Assembly (NCBI RefSeq): GCF_006335145.1
Contig: NZ_VDMN01000004.1
Location: 62,001 to 126,000 of the forward strand
Length of the DNA: 64,000 nt
Direction: 5' to 3'
Source: Aliirhizobium smilacinae
GTDB lineage: Bacteria; Pseudomonadota; Alphaproteobacteria; Rhizobiales; Rhizobiaceae
Both the position numbers and the translations under genes were made by a program. Below the pieces are notes generated by a model, which saw only the letters and a list, made by a program, of their open reading frames with translations, had not been told where the DNA came from and searched no databases. Shown here in pieces: positions 35,664 to 41,959 of the stretch. The stretch's first letter is position 1, and each line of letters opens with the position of its first letter.

Positions 35664-35697
35664 GCCCGGGCGGAACGCAATCGTCATTCGCGTATTG
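35659..35697 (+). promoter_or_regulatory. Palindromic shared -35 region, possible divergent promoter for the transglutaminase gene
   Basis: GTTCCGCCC/GGGCGGAAC (35659-35676) is a perfect palindrome placing GGAAC motifs back to back on both strands. On the plus strand GGAAC (35672-35676) is followed after 16 bases by TATT, a poor match to cGTT, so this direction is less certain. The transglutaminase start is 41 bases further on. Confidence 0.4.
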
Positions 35698-35737
35698 TGC
35701 GGGCTCCAGATGGAACCCGCTCCAGGAAAGGCGACAA

Positions 35738-36604
35738 ATGACTATCCGCTACACTCTTGGCTGCGACCTGTCCTATGAAGTCAAAGGCCCGACCGTTTTT
35801 ATTTTCAATATTGAGGTCGCCAAGCTTGCTCGCCACCATGATCTGGTCGAACGGCTTATCATCTCGCCCGACCACGAGCATCGCATCTACACCGTGCCGG
35901 ACATCCGAAATAGATATTTCAGCATCGACGCCCAGCCCGGCCCTTTGAACGTCCGATACGAAGCGGATGTTACACTCGACGTCTTTCGAACCAATCCCGA
36001 TAGCATCCACGAGACGCCCCTCAACGCGCTGCCCCTCGACATCATGCCGTTTCTCCTGCCGTCAAGATTTGTGCCTTCCGACCGGCTGGCTGCGTTCGCC
36101 TTGAGGGAATTCGGTGACAGGCCGGCAGGCCACAACGGTGTTACAGCCATCTGTAACTGGATCTACGACAACATTGACTATCAACGTGGTTCCTCAAACG
36201 AACAGACCACCGGCACAGAAAGTCTGATCAAGCGGGCCGGTGTCTGCCGGGATTTCTCTCACATCGGGATAGCGTTTTGCCGGGCTCTCAATATTCCGGC
36301 GCGGTTTGTATCCTGTTACGCCTACGGGCTCGAGCCAAGAGACTTCCATGCCGTATTCGAGGCTTACCTGGACGGACGCTGGTGGCTATTCGACGCCACT
36401 CGGCAAGCCAATCTGGACGGGCTGGTGCGGATCGGGGTCGGCCGTGACGCCGCGGAAATCGCCTTCGCATCACCATTCGGACAGGTCGAGTTCGGCGAGG
36501 TCAAAATCACCATCGAACATGCCGACGGGTCTCCCGAATTACCGGGGCGGACGACTGATGCAATTTCCACTGAGGAACCCGCGCCAAACGCAGGGGCTGC
36601 ATAG
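35738..36604 (+). CDS. Transglutaminase-like cysteine protease family protein
   Basis: A 288-residue cytoplasmic protein with an N-terminal beta-rich domain (about 1-120) and a transglutaminase core. The catalytic triad is visible: Cys170 in AGVCRDFSHI, His204 in PRDFHAVFEAY and Asp219 in WWLFDAT. Bacterial members act as proteases, amidases or crosslinking enzymes; the substrate cannot be told. The ATG at 35738 is preceded by AGGAAAGG. It is divergent from csbD, with which it shares a palindromic promoter region. Confidence 0.88.
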   Translation: MTIRYTLGCDLSYEVKGPTVFIFNIEVAKLARHHDLVERLIISPDHEHRIYTVPDIRNRYFSIDAQPGPLNVRYEADVTLDVFRTNPDSIHETPLNALPLDIMPFLLPSRFVPSDRLAAFALREFGDRPAGHNGVTAICNWIYDNIDYQRGSSNEQTTGTESLIKRAGVCRDFSHIGIAFCRALNIPARFVSCYAYGLEPRDFHAVFEAYLDGRWWLFDATRQANLDGLVRIGVGRDAAEIAFASPFGQVEFGEVKITIEHADGSPELPGRTTDAISTEEPAPNAGAA

Positions 36605-36797
36605 ATTACGACGCACGGGGAGGCAATCGGACTGCAACACGCAACCGCTTTGTTTCAAGCACCTGTGGGAGTCTGCCGTCCGAAGGACGCGACACCATTC
36701 AGCATGGTGTTCAGCCGTTTAGCCGTATGGCGCCCTCAACGCAGCCGTCTTTTTATCACGGACAAGTTTGTACGCTTCCGACCTCTTCAAGACCTAT

Positions 36798-36851
36798 GCG
36801 ACTAATTTTCAATCAGTAGAGCGAGGGGGGCGAGCCCCTATGTTCTCACCA
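36798..36851 (+). pseudogene. Degenerate 3' half of a tRNA-Lys (possible attachment-site remnant)
   Basis: From about the anticodon stem (TTTTCAATCAGTAG) through a T-arm-like GGGG/CCCC hairpin to TTCTCACCA, the sequence follows the 3' half of the tRNA-Lys at 24966-25041. It shares AATCAGTAG, CCCCT and TCTCACCA exactly, with scattered changes between. No acceptor 5' strand or D arm precedes it, so it is not a working tRNA. The rest of 36605-36946 shows no gene. Confidence 0.6.
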
Positions 36852-36946
36852 TCCGGTCAATTTCCCAAGCGGTCACACAGGTAACGTCCCCTCCTCTTCC
36901 GAAACAAAACTTCACTACATTCCGGCATCTTCGACTGAACACCAGG

Positions 36947-36971
36947 GGAACAACTGTATCGCTGATGTGTT
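36947..36971 (+). promoter_or_regulatory. EcfG-like promoter of the 41-residue membrane peptide gene
   Basis: GGAAC at 36947-36951, a 16-base spacer, then TGTT at 36968-36971. The start codon of the next gene is 23 bases downstream, leaving a short leader. Confidence 0.6.
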
Positions 36972-36993
36972 ATTTCCGCCGAAGGAGACTTAC

Positions 36994-37119
36994 ATGCGGA
37001 TTATTTTCGTCATTCTTATTGCTTCGGTCCTGAGCATAGTTGGTTTCAAGTACATGGACCGGTCGATCGGCGAGACGCAGATCATGGCATCCCCAAATGA
37101 GCTTTCCGCCAACAGCTAG
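36994..37119 (+). CDS. Small membrane peptide (41 aa)
   Basis: A 41-residue peptide, MRIIFVILIASVLSIVGFKY followed by a hydrophilic tail ending SPNELSANS. Residues 3-18 form one hydrophobic helix, either a membrane anchor or an uncleaved signal. A good AAGGAG site is 6 bases before the ATG and an EcfG-like promoter is just upstream. No family recognised. It resembles the other two short membrane or secreted proteins nearby in size and position. Confidence 0.55.
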   Translation: MRIIFVILIASVLSIVGFKYMDRSIGETQIMASPNELSANS

Positions 37120-37261
37120 GGCCAAAGCCAGGGGATTACAGCACCCGCGCATCTGTATGGCATCCTTTTCATTTCGAACCCGATCCGCCTCAGACAGACA
37201 CCGGCCAGGGAAGAAATGATTTATCGAGCCCCACGTTTTCCTTTGAAGAAGGAGAATTCAG

Positions 37262-37444
37262 ATGAGACGCAGCACATTCATGATTGCTCTGGCGACCGTA
37301 TTTGCAGGCGGCCTTGCCGTCCTGTCTGCAGTCGCCCCGCTTCAACCGCTTATGAGCGGCAAGTCTGACCGGCTGAGCGGAAAGCAAACGGAAACGGCAT
37401 TCCTGCCTGAGCGCTTCGGCGTGCCCGCTAGCCGTCAAGAGTGA
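37262..37444 (+). CDS. Small secreted protein (60 aa)
   Basis: A 60-residue protein with a signal-peptide-like N-terminus (MRRSTFMIALATVFAGGLAV, continuing LSAVA), then a short hydrophilic part ending VPASRQE. GAAGGAG lies 7 bases before the ATG. The bidirectional terminator at 37465-37501 follows directly. No family recognised. I saw no clear EcfG promoter in front of it. Confidence 0.6.
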   Translation: MRRSTFMIALATVFAGGLAVLSAVAPLQPLMSGKSDRLSGKQTETAFLPERFGVPASRQE

Positions 37445-37464
37445 GATCAGCACAGCACCCATAA

Positions 37465-37501
37465 AATATGGCCGGCGCATCATCGAAGCGTCGGCCATAT
37501 T
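37465..37501. terminator. Bidirectional terminator
   Basis: AATATGGCCGGCGC (37465-37478) and GCGTCGGCCATATT (37488-37501) form a 14-bp stem with one mismatch, with A/T tracts outside. It serves the converging 60-residue gene and DUF2171 gene. Confidence 0.75.
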
Positions 37502-37519
37502 GATTATTGAGAGGACGCG

Positions 37520-37780
37520 TCAGTGCACGCCCTTGCCGCCCTGCTCTTCCTCGAAGGTCACGGCAACGTCGCCATTGGCAGACAGCCTTACAGTGTCGCC
37601 TTCGATATCGGCGACCAATTCAAGCGGGATGAAGTGGTGATGCCCTTCATGCCGGCCTTCGCCGCTGTCCTTCTTGGTCAGTTTGATACGGCTCCCCTCG
37701 ACATGATCCACCGTTCCGACGTGAACGCCGTCGGCACCGATAATCTCTGCGTGTTCCTTGATTCTCGCTACGTCGATCAT
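37520..37780 (-). CDS. DUF2171 domain protein
   Basis: An 86-residue PRC-barrel-like protein of the DUF2171 family, with the typical layout: ARIKEHAEIIGADGVHVGTV, a His-rich loop (EGHHHFIP), then LVADIEGDTVRLS. Members are small, common in rhizobia and often stress-linked; function is unknown. I chose the Met at 37780, which has a good AGGAGATCTG-type site; the frame upstream lacks a start signal. Confidence 0.88.
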   Translation of the reverse strand: MIDVARIKEHAEIIGADGVHVGTVDHVEGSRIKLTKKDSGEGRHEGHHHFIPLELVADIEGDTVRLSANGDVAVTFEEEQGGKGVH

Positions 37781-38058
37781 TGCAGATCTCCTTTGTTGCG
37801 GGAGAGAAACGCGCGACAACCGACTTCGATGCATTTCAAGAATGGACCGGTCTGAAAATCCGCGCCACGAAAAAACGGCGGCTCGCCTGATTCAGATCAT
37901 CGGCTTGGCGGTCACCGACAACTTACGGTTATTTAATTTCTCCATCAGAGCGATTCATGGCATGGAGCCAATACGATCCCCCGCCTGCCGGTTGCTACGG
38001 TCACGGCATCGACGATGGATTAGAACGACACCGAACCGATGAAAAACGAGGCTGCAGA

Positions 38059-39339
38059 GTGAACGCCCCTACCGATCCCGCCACACAGGATGCTCCGGAT
38101 CTCGCCGCGATCCTAGCAACCTCCGGCCGCCAGCGGAAGCGTGGCCGCGGCAAGTGGGTCTTTGCGATCCTTGTTCTGCTCATTGCCGGCGGTGCCGGAT
38201 ATTATTTTTTTGGCACGGGCGATGGCCAGCAGTTCGACTATACGACGCAGGAAGCAAAGACCGGCAACCTGCAGGTCATCGTCACCGCCACCGGTTCTAT
38301 CCAGCCGACCGATCAGGTGGATATATCCAGCGAGCTTTCCGGCACGGTGCGCAAGGTCAACGTCACCTATAACAGCCCGGTCAAGGCAGGCCAGATATTG
38401 CTCGAACTCGACACCAACAAGCAGGAGGCCGACGTCCAGAGCGCCCGCGCCCAGCTTGCATCGGCAAAGGCCAACGTGCTGAAGGCGCAGGCCGAAGCGG
38501 CGTCGGCCAAGACATCCTTTGATCGACTTTCAGGACTGGTCAGCAATCGCATTTCCAGCCAGCAGGAACTGGATGCGGCGAAATACGCCTATGATTCGGC
38601 GCTGGCGACGATTGAAATCAACCAGGCGGCAGTGCTTTCTGCCGAAGCCAGCCTTCGTCTGACGGAGATCAACCTCTCCAAGCTGAAGATCGTTTCGCCG
38701 ATCGACGGCGTCGTCCTGACCCGCGACGTCGATCCGGGCGCCACCGTCGCATCCTCACTCAATGCACCGGTTCTGTTCACCATTGCAGGCGATCTGAGGC
38801 ATATGGAGCTTCAGGTTGCGGTGGACGAGGCCGATGTCGGCCAGGTGCGTGAAGGACAGGAAGCAAAATTTTCTGTCGACGCTTATCCCGACAGAAACTT
38901 CCCGGCAAAAATCGAGGCCGTCCGCTTCGCCTCCGAAACCGTCTCCAACGTCGTCACCTACAAGGCGATCCTGACGGTCGACAACGAAGACCTGCTTTTG
39001 CGCCCCGGCATGACGGCCACGTCGGACATCACCGTGCAATCGGTCGGTAACGCGCTGCTCGTGCCCAATGCGGCGCTCCGTTACGCGCCGCCTTCGACCA
39101 TGCAGCCCCGCGGCAGCTTCCTGTCGCGCCTGTTCTCCCCGCCCCGCCCGCGTGGAAATCGCGGCGGCCGTGGTGAAGCAGCGACAGCCGGCCGCTCGGT
39201 CTGGGTATTGCGCAATGGCGCGCCCCAACGTGTCCCGGTCGAAATGGGCGCGACCGATGGCCAGTTTACCGTGGTAAAATCGGCTGAATTGAAGGATGGC
39301 GACCAGTTGATCACCGAAGCGACAGCCCGCAGCCGGTGA
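38059..39339 (+). CDS. MacA-like periplasmic adaptor of an ABC efflux system
   Basis: A 426-residue membrane-fusion protein. A basic cytoplasmic segment and one N-terminal helix (about 35-52) are followed by the lipoyl/barrel-sandwich halves (VTATGSIQPTDQVDISSELSG; SPIDGVVLTRDVDPGATV) flanking a long coiled-coil hairpin, then a beta-barrel domain. An unusual Arg/Gly/Pro-rich insert (SPPRPRGNRGGRGE) lies near residues 375-390 in the membrane-proximal domain. The start is a GTG preceded by GAGG; an in-frame ATG at 37957 would add 34 atypical residues. It is the first gene of a MacAB-like three-gene operon; no TolC-like gene is adjacent. Confidence 0.88.
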   Translation: MNAPTDPATQDAPDLAAILATSGRQRKRGRGKWVFAILVLLIAGGAGYYFFGTGDGQQFDYTTQEAKTGNLQVIVTATGSIQPTDQVDISSELSGTVRKVNVTYNSPVKAGQILLELDTNKQEADVQSARAQLASAKANVLKAQAEAASAKTSFDRLSGLVSNRISSQQELDAAKYAYDSALATIEINQAAVLSAEASLRLTEINLSKLKIVSPIDGVVLTRDVDPGATVASSLNAPVLFTIAGDLRHMELQVAVDEADVGQVREGQEAKFSVDAYPDRNFPAKIEAVRFASETVSNVVTYKAILTVDNEDLLLRPGMTATSDITVQSVGNALLVPNAALRYAPPSTMQPRGSFLSRLFSPPRPRGNRGGRGEAATAGRSVWVLRNGAPQRVPVEMGATDGQFTVVKSAELKDGDQLITEATARSR

Positions 39340-39353
39340 CTGGGAGACAGACG

Positions 39354-40067
39354 ATGGCCGCTCCCCTCATAACCTTCAGGCAGGTCTCCAAGGTCTACGG
39401 TCGTGGCGAAGCGACCATTCGTGCGCTCGACAGAATAGACCTAACCATCACCCAGGGCGAGTTCGTGTCGATCATGGGCCCGTCCGGCTCCGGCAAATCG
39501 ACGGCGATGAACATTATCGGCGCCCTCGATCTTCCCTCCTCCGGCGAATACATCTTCCAGGGTATCCCGACGAGCGGTTTCGACCGCGCGCAACTGACCT
39601 TGCTGCGCCGGCACATGCTCGGCTTCGTTTTCCAGGGCTTCAACCTTCTGGCGCGCACCTCTGCGGTCGAAAATGTCGAGCTGCCGCTCGTCTATCGCGG
39701 CATGGACCATACTGAACGAAGACGCCGGGCTATGGCGGCGCTGGAACAGGTCGGACTTCGCGGGCGTGAAGGACATACGACCCAGGAGCTTTCCGGCGGC
39801 CAGCAGCAGCGCGTCGCAATCGCACGGGCCATCGTCACCGATCCCGCCGTGCTTCTGGCCGACGAACCGACCGGCAATCTCGACACCAAGACGAGCGGCG
39901 AGATCATGGACCTCATCACAAGGCTCAACCGCGACAACGGCATTACCGTCATCATGGTCACTCATGAGGAGGATATCGCCGCCTATGCGCGCCGGCTTCT
40001 CCGTTTCGTCGACGGCCATCTCGTCAGCGACGAAATCCAGGCAAGCGAGGCAGCTCATGTGGTTTGA
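39354..40067 (+). CDS. MacB-type ABC transporter ATPase
   Basis: A 237-residue ATPase of the LolD/MacB family, with Walker A GPSGSGKST near residue 42, signature LSGGQQQRVAIARA and Walker B LLADEPTGNLD. It drives an efflux or mechanotransmission cycle with the adjacent permease and adaptor, exporting peptides, macrolide-like or siderophore-like compounds in known relatives. The chosen ATG at 39354 has GGGAG upstream; a GTG at 39336 overlapping the adaptor stop is the alternative. It overlaps the permease gene by 11 bases. Confidence 0.93.
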   Translation: MAAPLITFRQVSKVYGRGEATIRALDRIDLTITQGEFVSIMGPSGSGKSTAMNIIGALDLPSSGEYIFQGIPTSGFDRAQLTLLRRHMLGFVFQGFNLLARTSAVENVELPLVYRGMDHTERRRRAMAALEQVGLRGREGHTTQELSGGQQQRVAIARAIVTDPAVLLADEPTGNLDTKTSGEIMDLITRLNRDNGITVIMVTHEEDIAAYARRLLRFVDGHLVSDEIQASEAAHVV

Positions 40068-41262
40068 GACGACAAAACTCGCCTGGCGCGCCATCAGCCG
40101 CAACATGCTGCGGTCGTTTCTCACCGTGCTCGGCGTCGTCATCGGCGTGGCCGCCGTCATCGCCATGGTCACGGTCGGCAACGGCACCACTGCCAAGGTG
40201 CGCGACGAACTCTCGCGGCTCGGCACCAACACGCTGTTCGTCCGTCCGGGACAATGGGGGCCGGGCCGGGCAAGCACGGAGGCAAAGCGCTTCACCGACG
40301 ACGATGTCACGGCCATCCGCGATCAGGTGAGCGGCCTGCGCGCCGTCGCCCCCGTCAATCGCGGTACCGTCACCGTCATCGCAGGCGGCGCCAACCGCTC
40401 GACCGGAGTCATCGGTACGACCAGCGATTATCTCGTGGCGCAGGACTGGGAACTGGCTTTGGGCCGGGATTTCCTGCCCAACGAAGACCGCGGCAGCCAG
40501 GCGGCCTGCATTATCGGCGAAACGACGCGCCGCGAATTGTTCGGCGCCGCCAGCCCTGTCGGCCAGAGCATCCGTGTCAGCAACGTCGCCTGCCCCGTCG
40601 TCGGCGTTCTTGCCGTCAAGGGCCAGTCGGGCATGGGCGACGATCAGGACGACACGGTGATCATGCCGCTCAAGCTGCACCAGCGACGCATCGGCGGCAC
40701 CACGACCATATCGAGCATCATCCTTTCCGCCCAGGAAGGTGTGTCCACGGCAAAAGTTCAGTCGGATGTCGAAAGCCTGCTGAGGGAAAGACGCCGCATC
40801 GCCATCGGCCGCGACGACGATTTCTCGGTCAACGACATGTCCCAGATCGCTGCGGCGATGACCGGGACCACAGTGCTGCTCACCGGCCTTCTCGGCGCGG
40901 TCGCGGCCGTCAGCCTCCTTGTCGGCGGCATCGGCATCATGAATATCATGCTGGTATCGGTCACAGAGCGCACCCGCGAAATCGGCATCCGGCTCGCGAT
41001 CGGCGCGCTGGAAAACCAGGTGCTGACGCAGTTTCTGGTGGAAGCGGTGATGCTATCGATCTTCGGCGGCGTGACCGGCATCGTAACTGGCCTCGCACTC
41101 GCCTATGGCGTCGTGAGCTACCTTCAGGTGCCCTTCGTGGCGAGCCCGACGATCATCCTGCTCGCCTTCGTCTTTTCGGCGGCTATCGGCATGATCTTCG
41201 GCTATTTCCCGGCCCGCCGCGCAGCCCAACTCAACCCGATCGATGCTTTACGTCACGAATAA
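40057..41262 (+). CDS. MacB-type ABC transporter permease
   Basis: A 401-residue inner-membrane protein of the MacB/FtsX family. Helix 1 is at about residues 20-42 (LRSFLTVLGVVIGVAAVIA). A MacB_PCD periplasmic domain lies between about 45 and 260, and three C-terminal helices with the conserved GGIGIMNIMLVSVTERTREIG segment follow. It ends with the family's PARRAAQLNPIDALRHE motif. Here the ATPase is a separate gene, unlike E. coli MacB, where it is fused. The upstream extension of the open frame is antisense to nothing and is only shadow. Confidence 0.92.
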   Translation: MWFETTKLAWRAISRNMLRSFLTVLGVVIGVAAVIAMVTVGNGTTAKVRDELSRLGTNTLFVRPGQWGPGRASTEAKRFTDDDVTAIRDQVSGLRAVAPVNRGTVTVIAGGANRSTGVIGTTSDYLVAQDWELALGRDFLPNEDRGSQAACIIGETTRRELFGAASPVGQSIRVSNVACPVVGVLAVKGQSGMGDDQDDTVIMPLKLHQRRIGGTTTISSIILSAQEGVSTAKVQSDVESLLRERRRIAIGRDDDFSVNDMSQIAAAMTGTTVLLTGLLGAVAAVSLLVGGIGIMNIMLVSVTERTREIGIRLAIGALENQVLTQFLVEAVMLSIFGGVTGIVTGLALAYGVVSYLQVPFVASPTIILLAFVFSAAIGMIFGYFPARRAAQLNPIDALRHE

Positions 41263-41279
41263 CTGAACCGCAGCGCGGC

Positions 41280-41534
41280 TCAGTTGGCGGACGCGTCCCG
41301 CTCTTCTTCGGCAAAAGCGGACTGGAGTTCGATCTGTACAGCATTCATGAACAGTGCGGCCTGATGACGGATCTCGTCATCCTCGACGCCCTGCGCCCGA
41401 AATCCCTTGGCAAACTGTGCCATTTCCGAACGCCAGAAACGGTTTGCCTCTTCGCCATGAAGACGCTGGAGTGCGTCGGCGCATCGCCTTACGTCGGCGG
41501 TCCGCCTGTGGGCGGGGAACTGCAGCAGTGTCAT
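41280..41534 (-). CDS. DUF6074-like small protein
   Basis: An 84-residue soluble protein resembling the rhizobial DUF6074 family: MTLLQFPAHRRTADVRRCAD, then a helix with HGEEANRFWRSEMAQF and GVEDDEIRHQAALFMNAVQ. Function unknown. I chose the Met at 41534 because the family starts just before the FPA motif; a GTG at 41600 would add 22 residues. Neither start has a well-spaced ribosome site. It converges on the permease gene. Confidence 0.6.
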   Translation of the reverse strand: MTLLQFPAHRRTADVRRCADALQRLHGEEANRFWRSEMAQFAKGFRAQGVEDDEIRHQAALFMNAVQIELQSAFAEEERDASAN

Positions 41535-41794
41535 GCCATCTCCATACTCGATGGGCCGAATCGCCCGTACATGAGGCCACTTTCGCTGCCAGACCTTCAC
41601 AAAAAGTGAACCAGCAAAAAACCTTTTGGTTCCGATTCAAGGCCTTGCCGTCCCATTTTCGGACAATATGTTAAGATGGAATCAGGCCTAATGATCGGTG
41701 ACGCTGGCCCGCGCATCGCTTTGTGGCCAGCCCGGCACAAGCCGAAGCACCCAATCATGTCCGCACGTCATGAGGACAAACGAAAGGGACATGA

Positions 41795-41959
41795 ATGTCT
41801 AAGGAACTTGATCTAGTGAACCAGCCGTCAGACCAGTCGATCGCACTCTTCCTGCAGGAAAACGACATGGACGGCCTGACCGACATCCTCGTCGAAGCCC
41901 TGTTTCAGGCCCTGAGCATCATGGACGACGACAAGGCCGCCACCGAAACACTGCATTAA
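41795..41959 (+). CDS. Small acidic hypothetical protein (54 aa)
   Basis: A 54-residue strongly acidic protein (MSKELDLVNQPSDQS..., ending ATETLH) with one predicted amphipathic helix (GLTDILVEALFQALSIM). An AAAGGG site is 7 bases before the ATG. Its stop overlaps the end of the convergent cyclase gene by four bases. No family recognised. It could be a regulator or an interaction peptide; nothing in the sequence decides. Confidence 0.55.
   Translation: MSKELDLVNQPSDQSIALFLQENDMDGLTDILVEALFQALSIMDDDKAATETLH

Noticed and set aside
37209..37237. EcfG-like promoter before the 60-residue secreted protein
   Set aside because: The closest match (GGAAG to CGTT) has a 20-base spacer and a changed -35 motif, outside the consensus.
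37957..38058. 34-residue N-terminal extension of the MacA-like adaptor
   Set aside because: The added sequence is Cys/His/Pro rich, lacks a ribosome site and is unlike adaptor N-termini; the GTG at 38059 has GAGG upstream.
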